NCBI GenBank assembly: GCA_036401335.1
Contig: DASWVC010000219.1
Span: forward strand, 1 to 18,339
From: DASWVC01 sp036401335
GTDB taxonomy: Bacteria; Verrucomicrobiota; Verrucomicrobiia; Chthoniobacterales; JAFAMB01
Direction: 5' to 3'
Length of the DNA: 18,339 nucleotides
The position numbers and the translations under genes were made by a program. A model generated the notes under the pieces. The model saw only the letters and a program-made list of their open reading frames with translations, was not told where the DNA came from and ran no database searches. This document shows positions 1-7,411 of the stretch, in pieces (the first letter of the stretch is position 1; each line of letters starts with the position of its first letter).

Positions 1-684
1 GAGCCGGTAAAGAAACACGGCTTTGTATTGCGGGAAGAAGTGAAGGTCATCCTCAAGCACCACCAGGTTGGTTTCCGCGATCCTGGCATCGGTGGAGTAG
101 GCGTCCTTGACGTCAATCGAGCCGGTTACGAGTGCGGCGTAACCAATCGCGTGGTCGATCCCACGCACATCGCGCTCCTGCAAGCCGTAACGCGCGCTGA
201 GCGGCGACCAGCCATCCTGCCGGTCAAGGAATTCATGCGTTAAACCCAGGCGAAGCTCGGGATGGGCCCGTAAATCACTGATTTTCCGGATTCCGAGCTC
301 GGATGCCCGGTCCCGTCGCATAACCAGCGCGTACGTGTTGTTAAAACCGAGCTCCCTGGTCATGCCGATGCCCTGTTGGCGCAAGGACGCACGCACCTCG
401 TCTGGGCCGGGCGGTTCCTTTGCTTTCAGAATCTCTTCGGCGATGGTGCCGGTGTACTCTGGGTACACAGAAATCTGGCTGCTCGTTAATGCCTGCCAGA
501 GAATGATCGTCCCCCCCATTCCTTGGCTCAGCTCGACCGGAAACCCCGCCCGTTGCAAAGCTGCCCTGGCGATTTCGCCGAGCACGTAAGATTCCGTGAA
601 TTTTTTTGAGCCAACGACAATCGCCGTCGATGGCGCCGCTCCGGCGAACAGCAAAAGCGCCAAAACTGCAGCCAACCGGTTCAT
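1..684 (-). CDS. Substrate-binding protein of an OpuC/ProX-type (quaternary amine) ABC importer, 3' end outside window
   Basis: Reading leftward from the ATG at 682-684 there are 228 codons without a stop to the window edge. Residues 1-21 look like a signal peptide (MNRLAAVLALLLFAGAAPSTA). The mature part starts VVGSKKFTES, then GMGGT (55-59) and YPEYTG (74-79), the typical pattern of the OpuAC/ProX glycine-betaine-binding family, with later FNNTYAL and DAYSTDA segments. The start ATG overlaps the stop of the upstream ATPase gene (ATGA), indicating translational coupling. Such domains usually need about 270 residues, so the gene continues to the left; the permease is either fused to it or is the next gene. 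In this family the ligands are trimethylammonium compounds such as betaine, choline and carnitine. Its place after egtB-egtD makes ergothioneine or hercynine a candidate ligand (inference). Confidence 0.88.
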   Translation of the reverse strand, partial: MNRLAAVLALLLFAGAAPSTAIVVGSKKFTESYVLGEIARAALQRAGFPVELSQGMGGTIILWQALTSSQISVYPEYTGTIAEEILKAKEPPGPDEVRASLRQQGIGMTRELGFNNTYALVMRRDRASELGIRKISDLRAHPELRLGLTHEFLDRQDGWSPLSARYGLQERDVRGIDHAIGYAALVTGSIDVKDAYSTDARIAETNLVVLEDDLHFFPQYKAVFLYRL

Positions 685-1415
685 GCCGTCGTCAGCCCGC
701 GCTGCGCCGTGAAGAATTCATGGACGAACGCCGAAGCCGGCCTGGCCCGCAGGTCGTCGAAGGTGCCGGATTGAACCATGCGACCGTCATTGAGCAAAAC
801 GATGGTGTCCGCCAGGTAACCCGCTTCAGCCATGTCATGCGTCACCAGGACCGTGGTTTGCTGCAGACGATGAAAAATTTCCTTCAGCTCATCCTGCAAC
901 CGCGCCCGCACCATCGGATCCAGTGCGCCCAGCGGTTCATCAAGCAGCAACACGCTCGGCTCAAGCATCAGCGCACGCATCAGGCTCACGCGCTGCCGTT
1001 GCCCGCCGGAAAGCTCGACCGGGTAGCGGTCCAGTCCGCTCGGGGGGAAATGGGTGAGCTCACAAAGTTCCTTCAACCGGCTTTGCTTGTACGCAGCGGG
1101 CCGTTTCAGGTGGTTCGCCATCAGAAGCACGTTTTGTGCAGCCGTCAGGTGCGCGAACAATCCGCCTTCCTGGATTACGTAACCGATGCGACGCCGCAGT
1201 TCCAAGAGGTTGTTCGCCGAAAGCCGCTGGCCATCAACCTCAACGATGCCCGTCGTCGGTTCGATCAAACCGATAATAATCCGCAAAAGCGTCGATTTCC
1301 CACAGCCGCTCGGGCCGATGAGTACGGTCGTTTTGGCCGGCTCCATTCGCAGGTTCGTCTCGTGAAGGGCGACCGCCGTGCCAAACGTTTTGCTGACCGA
1401 TTTCAGTTCTATCAT
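681..1415 (-). CDS. ABC transporter ATP-binding protein, OpuCA/ProV/OsmV type
   Basis: This 244-residue protein is the cytoplasmic ATPase that energises the importer whose binding protein follows it. Visible motifs are Walker A GPSGCGKST (34-42), Q-loop Q82, signature LSGGQRQR (135-142), Walker B VLLLDEP (155-161) with D-loop ALD, and H-loop H193. The QEGGLFAHLTAAQNV stretch after the Q-loop resembles the quaternary-amine uptake ATPases. It lacks the C-terminal CBS domains of OpuCA, the osmosensing part in Gram-positive relatives, which argues against simple ionic-strength gating. Its last bases overlap the binding-protein start by 4 bp, and it begins 76 bp after the egtD stop on the same strand, so co-transcription with egtBD is likely but not proven. 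The ATG start has only a weak GGA upstream. Confidence 0.93.
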   Translation of the reverse strand: MIELKSVSKTFGTAVALHETNLRMEPAKTTVLIGPSGCGKSTLLRIIIGLIEPTTGIVEVDGQRLSANNLLELRRRIGYVIQEGGLFAHLTAAQNVLLMANHLKRPAAYKQSRLKELCELTHFPPSGLDRYPVELSGGQRQRVSLMRALMLEPSVLLLDEPLGALDPMVRARLQDELKEIFHRLQQTTVLVTHDMAEAGYLADTIVLLNDGRMVQSGTFDDLRARPASAFVHEFFTAQRGLTTA

Positions 1416-1491
1416 CTATCCAAGCTTGAATGACCGCCACCTGGTGTAGGCGGATTGATGTCGGCGTGACGGCGGCCATTACCCCGGTGTA

Positions 1492-2478
1492 TCACCGTGT
1501 GACGAGGTACTGCACGCTGAACCACTGATGGGCGTCAACCCAATGCTTTTGGACGACCCATCCCGAACGTGCGGCTAATTCGGCAAAGCCGTCTAACGTG
1601 TATTTGTACGAGTGTTCGGTCACGATGGGTTCACCCCGTTCAAAGGTGATGTTAGCGCCGTTCAATTGCACCGTCTGGGCAACCCGGCTTACCAGGTGCA
1701 TTTCTATGCGGCCGGGTCCCTCGTTGTAGAACGCGTGGTGCCGAAACGTTTTCCTTGGAATGCGGGCGTTGAACGTACGATTGATTCGGGCCAACACGTT
1801 AAGGTTGAAGGCCGCGGTCACGCCCCGGCTGTCATTGTAAGCGCGTTCCAGGGTGTCACGGTCCTTTTTCAGGTCCACGCCAATCAACAATCCGCCGCCT
1901 TCACCGCACATAGCCGCGATCCTGCGAAGAAAACGTTCGGCTTCTGCCGGTTCAAGGTTGCCAATCGTGGAACCTGGAAAGAATGCAACCGTCCGCCGCG
2001 CGGGCACCGGAGGTTCCGGTAACACGAAATCGGTCGTATAATCGGCACATACCGGCAGGACGCGCAGCTCAGGGTAGCTGCGTGCGAGCCGAGCCGCGCA
2101 TTGCAACAGGTAGGCCCGCGCAATCTCTACCGGCACATACGCGGCCGGTGAGAAAAGGTGGTCCAGCAGAATGCGGGTTTTTACGCCGCTGCCGCTCCCG
2201 AATTCCACCACCCGGCACTCCGGGCCGAGGGCCGCACAGATTTCCTGAATGTTGCCCTCCAGAATGCCCGTTTCCGTGCGGGTGGGGTAGTATTCGTTGA
2301 GCTGACAAATTTCATCAAAAAGCTTGCAGCCGGTCTCGTCGTAAAAAAATTTCGGCGCAATCCGTTTCGGGTGTTCCAATAGACCGTGCAGAATTTCACG
2401 GCGCACGGCTTCTTGCGACGGTTCCAGATCGCGAAGGCTCTGGGGTGCGTCGCCGTCAGGTTCAAGGTAAGAATGCAT
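1492..2478 (-). CDS. egtD: L-histidine N-alpha-methyltransferase EgtD
   Basis: This 328-residue cytoplasmic enzyme uses three S-adenosylmethionine molecules to trimethylate histidine to hercynine, the first step of ergothioneine synthesis. The family is recognised from the N-terminal KFFYDETGCKLFDEIC (43-58) and YYPTRTE segments, the SAM-binding loop VEFGSGSG (91-98), FFPGSTIGNLEP (166-177) with the substrate-binding Asn at 174, AYND (213-216), and TEHS (287-290), which supplies the Glu and Ser that contact the histidine substrate in mycobacterial EgtD. Length matches the family (about 320). It lies 36 bp downstream of egtB on the same strand and is followed by ABC transporter genes. No Shine-Dalgarno is evident before the ATG, but the start agrees with family length. 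The identification is firm. Confidence 0.96.
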   Translation of the reverse strand: MHSYLEPDGDAPQSLRDLEPSQEAVRREILHGLLEHPKRIAPKFFYDETGCKLFDEICQLNEYYPTRTETGILEGNIQEICAALGPECRVVEFGSGSGVKTRILLDHLFSPAAYVPVEIARAYLLQCAARLARSYPELRVLPVCADYTTDFVLPEPPVPARRTVAFFPGSTIGNLEPAEAERFLRRIAAMCGEGGGLLIGVDLKKDRDTLERAYNDSRGVTAAFNLNVLARINRTFNARIPRKTFRHHAFYNEGPGRIEMHLVSRVAQTVQLNGANITFERGEPIVTEHSYKYTLDGFAELAARSGWVVQKHWVDAHQWFSVQYLVTR

Positions 2479-2514
2479 GGTGCCGCCCGGGCGTACAGGG
2501 TGTGGGAAAGGGGG

Positions 2515-3792
2515 TCAGACGTTCTTGGCCAGGCGGACGCCCGTGAACTGCCAACGCGCGTGGGGCGGGAAAAAATTGCGGTAGGTTCGACGGATGTGCG
2601 ACCGGGAGGTCGCACAGGAGCCACCACGCAACACATACTGGTTGCACATGAATTTACCGTTGTATTCCCCAAGCGCGCCCGGGACTGGAGCATAGCCCGG
2701 GTAAGGCGCATACGAACTGCTGGTCCATTCCCAAACATCCCCGAACGCTTGGGCGATTGGTTGACTTGCAGCAATGGGGTCGAGGGGTTTCGGATGGAAA
2801 CTTTCTTCGTCCACAAAATTACCGGTAAGCGGCAGATCTTTTGATGCCACCTCCCACTCGAATTCGGTCGGCAATCGAGCGCCGGCCCAGCGCGCGAACG
2901 CATCCGCTTCGAAGTAGCTCAAGTGGCAGGCAGGTTCGCTTGGATCGAGCTCGCGCATGCCCGCCAGCGTGAATAGGGACCAGCCGTCGGGTCCTTGCTC
3001 CCAATACAGCGGCGCTCCCCAGTGTTGCTCGTTGAGGGTGTACCAACCAAGCGAAAGCCACAGCTCCGGCCGGTCGTAGCCGCCGTCTTCCATAAAGGCC
3101 AGGTACTCCCCATTGGTAACCAGCCGCGACGCAAGCCTGAAATCCTCGACGAACTGCCGGTGCCGGGGGCTTTCGTTGTCGTAGGAAAATTCATCGCCCT
3201 GGTGCCCAATCTCGTGCACGCCCGCCGGGAAATCGCGCCACTCCACCGGCGGAACTTGCACGGCCGCGGACCGGGGGCGCTCACGGAACACCGGCCGTAA
3301 TGGATTTTCCGAAAAAACGTGCTTGAGGTCCGTTAACATCAATTCCTGGTGCTGCTGTTCGTGGTGCAGGCCCAAGGTAATAACGGGTGCGAGCTTCTCC
3401 AGGGTGCCCGCATCTGCAAAAACCTTGTCCATCAGGGCATCAACGCGGCTCCGGTAGTCAAACGTATCGCGCAAAGTCGGTCGGGAAATGAGACCGCGCT
3501 TCGGTCGACAGTGCATCTTGCCGGCAGCATTGTAGTAGGAATTGAAAAGGTAGGCGTACGCCGGATTCAGCGGTGCGTAGCCCGGTAAAGCATTCTTGAG
3601 AACAAACGTTTCAAAAAACCAGCTCGTGTGCGCCAGATGCCATTTCATCGGGCTCGCCTCCGGCATGGTCTGGATCACGCAGTCCTCCGGCTCAAGCGTC
3701 GCGCAAAACTTTTCGCTTAGATTCCGGACCGCACGGTAAGCAGAGGCGAACGGGGTGGGATTCTGACCCTGGAACCGCAGCGGCGCTTCCAT
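2515..3792 (-). CDS. egtB: Ergothioneine biosynthesis protein EgtB (hercynine sulfoxide synthase)
   Basis: EgtB is a non-haem iron enzyme that uses O2 to join hercynine to the sulfur of a cysteine donor, giving a sulfoxide. Numbering from the ATG at 3792 (425 aa), an N-terminal DinB-like domain carries WHLAHTSWFFE (51-61) and the iron motif HX3HXE as HHEQQHQE (143-150); H55, H144 and H148 are the likely iron ligands. The C-terminal formylglycine-generating-enzyme-like domain has RLPTEFEWE (306-314), GDVWEWT (351-357) and LRGGSCATS (388-396). The frame stays open to an ATG at 3828 and a GTG at 3861. I prefer 3792 because a GGGA lies 6 nt upstream, the family similarity begins shortly after it, and the 12 residues before it are low-complexity. 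No egtA or egtC adjoins it, so free cysteine may be the donor (inference). Confidence 0.95.
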   Translation of the reverse strand: MEAPLRFQGQNPTPFASAYRAVRNLSEKFCATLEPEDCVIQTMPEASPMKWHLAHTSWFFETFVLKNALPGYAPLNPAYAYLFNSYYNAAGKMHCRPKRGLISRPTLRDTFDYRSRVDALMDKVFADAGTLEKLAPVITLGLHHEQQHQELMLTDLKHVFSENPLRPVFRERPRSAAVQVPPVEWRDFPAGVHEIGHQGDEFSYDNESPRHRQFVEDFRLASRLVTNGEYLAFMEDGGYDRPELWLSLGWYTLNEQHWGAPLYWEQGPDGWSLFTLAGMRELDPSEPACHLSYFEADAFARWAGARLPTEFEWEVASKDLPLTGNFVDEESFHPKPLDPIAASQPIAQAFGDVWEWTSSSYAPYPGYAPVPGALGEYNGKFMCNQYVLRGGSCATSRSHIRRTYRNFFPPHARWQFTGVRLAKNV

Positions 3793-3878
3793 CACGATTC
3801 CCGTCGATGCTGGAGAGGGAGAAGGCATGGGCAGGAATCTAAGGTGAAGATGGCCCACCACAAAATTAAAAGATCACG

Positions 3879-4472
3879 ATGCTGCTCGCCTTCTTTAAAC
3901 CGTACGGGGTCCTCTCACAGTTCACGCTGGACGGGTCACGGCACCGTTCGTTAGCCGATTTCGGCTTTCCGCCCAAGGTGTATCCGATCGGTCGCTTGGA
4001 CGCAGACTCGGAAGGGCTCCTGCTGATCTCGGATGAACCAATGTGGAATGCGACACTGCTTGACCCGGAAAAAGGGCATGAGCGGGAATACTGGGTTCAG
4101 GTTGAGCGTGTGCCCTCGCGGGACGCTTTGCAACGTTTGGCCGGGGAAATCGTGCTCGGGGGCTGGCGGACCCGTCCGGCACACGTCGCCGTGCTTGATC
4201 CGCCCCCTGAACTGCCTCCGCGGGTTCCGCCGATACGCTTTCGCAAAACGGTTCCTGACTGCTGGCTCAGTCTCGTGCTGCACGAAGGCAAAAACCGCCA
4301 GGTTCGCCGGATGACGGCCGCCGTGGGTCACCCCGCCTTGCGGTTGGTGCGGTGGCGGATCGGGACGGTGACCGTGGGCTCGCTGGCGCCGGGACTCTGG
4401 CGTGAGCTTGACCGCCAGGAACGCGCATCCCTGCTTAGGCGGCCCGGAACGAACCGCGCCGAGCCGGCTTAG
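3879..4472 (+). CDS. rluE: 23S rRNA pseudouridine synthase, RluE type (RsuA family)
   Basis: This 197-residue enzyme isomerises a uridine in rRNA; E. coli RluE acts on U2457 of 23S rRNA. The start LLAFFKPYGVLSQFT and the catalytic motif PIGRLDADSEGLLL (catalytic Asp D41) are characteristic of RluE rather than RsuA or RluB, because there is no N-terminal S4 domain. The late HEGKNRQVRRM segment is the second family signature. Length is close to E. coli RluE (about 217). It is divergent from egtB with an 86-bp gap that must hold both promoters; an AT-rich patch lies at 3862-3873, but no clear promoter boxes are visible. The ATG start has no strong ribosome-binding site, and the conserved sequence begins within a few residues of it. 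Confidence 0.93.
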   Translation: MLLAFFKPYGVLSQFTLDGSRHRSLADFGFPPKVYPIGRLDADSEGLLLISDEPMWNATLLDPEKGHEREYWVQVERVPSRDALQRLAGEIVLGGWRTRPAHVAVLDPPPELPPRVPPIRFRKTVPDCWLSLVLHEGKNRQVRRMTAAVGHPALRLVRWRIGTVTVGSLAPGLWRELDRQERASLLRRPGTNRAEPA

Positions 4473-4475
4473 GAA

Positions 4476-4513
4476 GAAGGTATCGGAGTAGCGGGGTATG
4501 GGAGTAACGGGGT
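4476..4513 (+). repeat. Dispersed intergenic repeat, gtaacggggt family, copy 1
   Basis: Directly after the rluE stop there is a GT-rich stretch starting gaaggt and ending gtaacggggt (4504-4513), with an internal degenerate tandem of the form ggagta-n-cggggt. The same ten-base core recurs exactly at 7257-7266 after hrpB, and inverted with one mismatch at 11784-11793. All copies lie between genes, close to gene 3' ends. Function unknown. Confidence 0.6.
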
Positions 4514-4520
4514 GGGGCAA

Positions 4521-4648
4521 ATGCCACAAACCGAAGGATGGAAAGCAGACGGCAGGCACGGCCTCCAATTTCGCTGCCTACTCCGGCCCGTTGATTCGTG
4601 GCATTCTTCGGTTCTTTAATTCGTGGCATTTCTTTCGCGCCGTCACCC
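4521..4648 (+). repeat. Palindromic intergenic repeat element, copy 1
   Basis: The left arm (4521-4540, atgccac...accgaaggatg) is the imperfect reverse complement of 4602-4629 (cattcttcggt...gtggcat), so the stretch could fold into a long interrupted hairpin. The 11-mer attcgtggcat occurs twice in tandem here (4594-4604 and 4619-4629). A second copy at 14019-14131 shares the right arm, with 26 of 28 bases identical over 4602-4629, and the following 13-mer cgcgccgtcaccc (4636-4648). It resembles REP/MITE-like palindromes. It fills most of the 247-bp gap between rluE and hrpB; the rest of that gap shows no recognisable gene. Confidence 0.65.
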
Positions 4649-4719
4649 GCTCCTTGTTCCCGGCGGCAAGCTGATGTTCATTGGCGTCCACCGGTCAAGG
4701 CCGCCGCCGTATTGAGCAC

Positions 4720-7239
4720 GTGAGCAGTTTACCCATCTTTGAACTTGAGCCGGAACTCGTCCGCACGCTCCAAAGCGACAACCGCCTTATTCTGCAGGCT
4801 CCGACCGGCTCCGGCAAATCGACGCAGGTTCCCCAGATGATCCTGGACCATGGTCTGGCCGGTGACGGTCAGATCGTGATCCTGCAGCCTCGGCGTCTCC
4901 CCACGCGGATGCTGGCCGCCCGGGTCGCCCAGGAACGCCGGGTCAAACTTGGCGGGGAAGTGGGCTACCAGATCCGGCTCGACAACGTCACCTCCAGGGA
5001 CACGCGCGTCCGTTTTGTGACGGAAGGCGTACTCCTGCGCCAAATGGTCAGCAACCCGGACCTGCATGGCGTCAGCGTCATCATCTTTGACGAGTTTCAT
5101 GAACGGCACCTTTACGGAGACATTGCCTTGGCCCGGGCGCTGGAGATCCAGTGTTCCCGCCGTCCGGACCTCCGGTTGGTTGTGATGTCGGCCACTCTCG
5201 ACGTCGAACTTGTCCAGGGCTACCTGGCGCCTTGCGAGCTGCTGACTTCCCGGGGACGCACGTTCCCGGTCACGATCGAGCACCTGAAACGCCAACTGGT
5301 GGATGAACCGCCGTGGGAACTGGCAGCAGACGCACTGCTACAATTCGAGGACGAACCAGGCGACGTCCTTATCTTCATGCCGGGCGCGTACGAGATTGCC
5401 CGGACCATCGAGGAGATCAAACGGGCAAAATTTGACGGCTTGGTCCTGCCATTGCATGGCGACCTGTCTCCCAAGGCACAGGACGCCGCCGTCGCTCGTT
5501 ACGATGAGCGCAAAGTGGTCGTTTCGACCAACGTGGCGGAAACCTCGCTGACCATCGACGGCGTTACGGTGGTCATCGACAGCGGCCTCGCCAAGATCGC
5601 CAAGTACGATCCCAACCGCGGCATCAACACCCTGATCACGGAAAAAATCAGCCGCGCCTCGGCCGATCAACGGGCCGGGCGCGCCGGCCGAACCGCGCCG
5701 GGCCGCTGCATCCGGCTGTGGCCGGAACAGGACCATTTGCACCGGCGCACGCAGGACCTTCCTGAAATCAAGCGGTTGGATCTGGCTGAAGTGATCCTGA
5801 ACCTCAAGGCAAGCGGCGTCGAGGACATGGACCGGTTTGGCTGGATCGAACCACCTGAACCCCGTTCTTTGCAGCGCGCCGTGGACCTCCTGCAAGACCT
5901 TGGCGCCCTCGACCGGAACAAGGGTGAAATTACCGCCGTCGGCCGACAGATGCTCTCTTTCCCGGTGCACCCGCGGTACGCCCGGATGTTGCTAATTGCG
6001 GACGAGTTGGACTGCGTTCGCGCCGTGGCGCTCATCGCGGCTCTCACCCAGGAGCGATACCTCTTGCGCAAAACGGACAACCGCCAGGTTGAACATGAGC
6101 GGGAGCTGCTCCTGGGCAACGAGGCGGAGTCAGACTTCCTCGTCCTCATCCGGGCCTGGCAGTTCGCTATCCAGAACGGCGCCGATGAAGCGCGCCGGCT
6201 CGGGATCCGCTACGCCGTCGCACAACAGGTGAAGCAGATTTACCAGCAGTTCCTGGATTTGGCCCACGCCGAACACCTGCACCTGGGCAGGCCCTTGGAG
6301 GCATTTGATGCGGAAGCGCTGGGCAAATGCTTGCTGGTCGGGTTTTCGGATCACCTTGCCCTCCGGATCGATGCCGGCACCCTGCGGTGTGATTTGGTGC
6401 ATTGCCGGCACGGGGTACTGGCCCGGGAGAGCGTAGTCCAGAAAAGCCCTTTGCTGGTGGCTGCGGAAATCCGGGAAATCCAGGGACGAGACGATCAGCT
6501 GCTGGTGCTGCTTTCATTCGCCACAGGCGTTCGCGAGGAATGGCTGCGCGAACTTTACCCGGACGATTTTCAGGAGCGCGAGGTGGTGGCCTTCGACCCG
6601 GCGAACCGGCGGGTCATCGGCCGCCGTGAGGTGGTGTTCCGAGATTTGGTTTTGCACGCCACCAAAGGTGAACCGAGCTCGCCGGCAGCCGCAGCGGGCG
6701 TATTGGCGAACGAGGTGCTGGAAGGCCGCTGCACCTTGGTCAACTGGAACCACGAGGTCGACCAGTGGATCGCTCGCCTGAACTGTCTGGCGGATTGGTA
6801 CCCGGAGCTGGAACTTCCGCGCATCGACGCCGATGCCCGCCGTTACCTCATCACCCAGATCTGTTATGGCGCCACAAGTTACCGGGAAGTGAAGGAACGC
6901 CCCGTCTGGCCCGTTCTCCGCACTTGGCTTTCCGGCCCCCATCAGCAAGCCCTGGAACGGCTCGCGCCCGACCGACAGGAGTTGCCGAACGGACGCCGGG
7001 CCAAACTTGTCTACACCGAAGGGCACCCCCCGGTGTTGGCCGCGCGCATCCAGGACCTTTACGGCGTGCCTTCAGCCCTCACGATTTGCGCCGGCCGGAT
7101 TCCCGTGTCCATCCATGTGCTCGCACCGAATCACCGCCCCATTCAGGTAACGCAGAACCTTTCCAATTTCTGGGCTGAAACGTACCCACAGGTTAAACCC
7201 GACCTGCAGCGCCGTTACCCCAAACACGAATGGAGGTAG
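4720..7239 (+). CDS. hrpB: ATP-dependent helicase HrpB (DExH, DEAH/RHA type)
   Basis: This is a full-length HrpB-family helicase of 839 aa (family about 810-850). Motif I is APTGSGKST (27-35), motif II DEFH (124-127) within IIFDEFHERH, motif III SATL (157-160), and motif VI QRAGRAGR follows in the second RecA domain. The C-terminus matches the HrpB-specific domain, including a QVTQNLSNFW segment and the closing RYPKHEW. I place the start at the GTG at 4720, giving SSLPIFELEPEL, which matches how HrpB proteins begin; the frame remains open to a TTG at 4681, but the extra 13 residues look non-homologous. No clear Shine-Dalgarno is present. The cellular role of HrpB is poorly defined despite wide conservation. 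It stands alone between repeat-bearing gaps. Confidence 0.95.
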   Translation: MSSLPIFELEPELVRTLQSDNRLILQAPTGSGKSTQVPQMILDHGLAGDGQIVILQPRRLPTRMLAARVAQERRVKLGGEVGYQIRLDNVTSRDTRVRFVTEGVLLRQMVSNPDLHGVSVIIFDEFHERHLYGDIALARALEIQCSRRPDLRLVVMSATLDVELVQGYLAPCELLTSRGRTFPVTIEHLKRQLVDEPPWELAADALLQFEDEPGDVLIFMPGAYEIARTIEEIKRAKFDGLVLPLHGDLSPKAQDAAVARYDERKVVVSTNVAETSLTIDGVTVVIDSGLAKIAKYDPNRGINTLITEKISRASADQRAGRAGRTAPGRCIRLWPEQDHLHRRTQDLPEIKRLDLAEVILNLKASGVEDMDRFGWIEPPEPRSLQRAVDLLQDLGALDRNKGEITAVGRQMLSFPVHPRYARMLLIADELDCVRAVALIAALTQERYLLRKTDNRQVEHERELLLGNEAESDFLVLIRAWQFAIQNGADEARRLGIRYAVAQQVKQIYQQFLDLAHAEHLHLGRPLEAFDAEALGKCLLVGFSDHLALRIDAGTLRCDLVHCRHGVLARESVVQKSPLLVAAEIREIQGRDDQLLVLLSFATGVREEWLRELYPDDFQEREVVAFDPANRRVIGRREVVFRDLVLHATKGEPSSPAAAAGVLANEVLEGRCTLVNWNHEVDQWIARLNCLADWYPELELPRIDADARRYLITQICYGATSYREVKERPVWPVLRTWLSGPHQQALERLAPDRQELPNGRRAKLVYTEGHPPVLAARIQDLYGVPSALTICAGRIPVSIHVLAPNHRPIQVTQNLSNFWAETYPQVKPDLQRRYPKHEWR

Positions 7240-7244
7240 GAGAA

Positions 7245-7266
7245 GAAGGTGTTGGGGTAACGGGGT
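7245..7266 (+). repeat. Dispersed intergenic repeat, gtaacggggt family, copy 2
   Basis: Six bases after the hrpB stop codon, gaaggtgtt is followed by ggggtaacggggt. The last ten bases are identical to 4504-4513, and the leading gaaggt matches 4476-4481. Here the internal tandem part seen in copy 1 is missing, so this is a short version of the same repeat, again just behind the 3' end of a plus-strand gene. Confidence 0.55.
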
Positions 7267-7271
7267 CGATG

Positions 7272-7292
7272 AAGGCGAAAGGCAATCGCCTT
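7272..7292. terminator. Hairpin in the convergent hrpB/TPR gap, possible bidirectional terminator
   Basis: A perfect 7-bp stem (aaggcga / tcgcctt) with a 7-nt loop lies 32 bp behind the hrpB stop and between two converging genes. No uridine tract follows on either strand, so intrinsic termination is uncertain. The remainder of the 172-bp gap (7293-7411) shows no gene or clear motif. Confidence 0.35.
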
Positions 7293-7411
7293 AAAGTCAT
7301 TCATGGCCCTGATACAAAGTGGAAGCCACCTTTCCCGTCATGGCGACCGCGCCTCACAGCGCAAGGCCCCTTAGCTTCGCGCCGTTGCCCCGATGCCTTC
7401 TTCTGCCCCCT

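Noticed and set aside
606..1433. Plus-strand open frame of 275 codons
   Set aside because: It is opposite the ABC ATPase gene, whose motifs are complete. The antisense translation is rich in Arg, Gln and His with no fold signal.
1485..1497. Small dyad CGGTG-TAT-CACCG at the egtD stop, considered as a terminator separating egtD from the transporter genes
   Set aside because: Only 5 bp with a 3-nt loop and no U-tract, too weak to argue against co-transcription.
2181..2903. Minus-strand frame of 240 codons spanning the egtB/egtD junction
   Set aside because: It is in a shifted frame relative to both well-supported egt genes and shows no conserved motifs; it does not indicate a frameshift, because both egt frames are intact.
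3793..3861. Longer EgtB N-terminus from an ATG at 3828 or a GTG at 3861
   Set aside because: The added residues are low-complexity and unlike EgtB, and no ribosome-binding site supports them, although they cannot be excluded.
3951..4568. Minus-strand open frame of 205 codons over rluE and the following gap
   Set aside because: It is antisense to a gene with a clear pseudouridine synthase motif and runs into repeat DNA, so it is best explained as chance.
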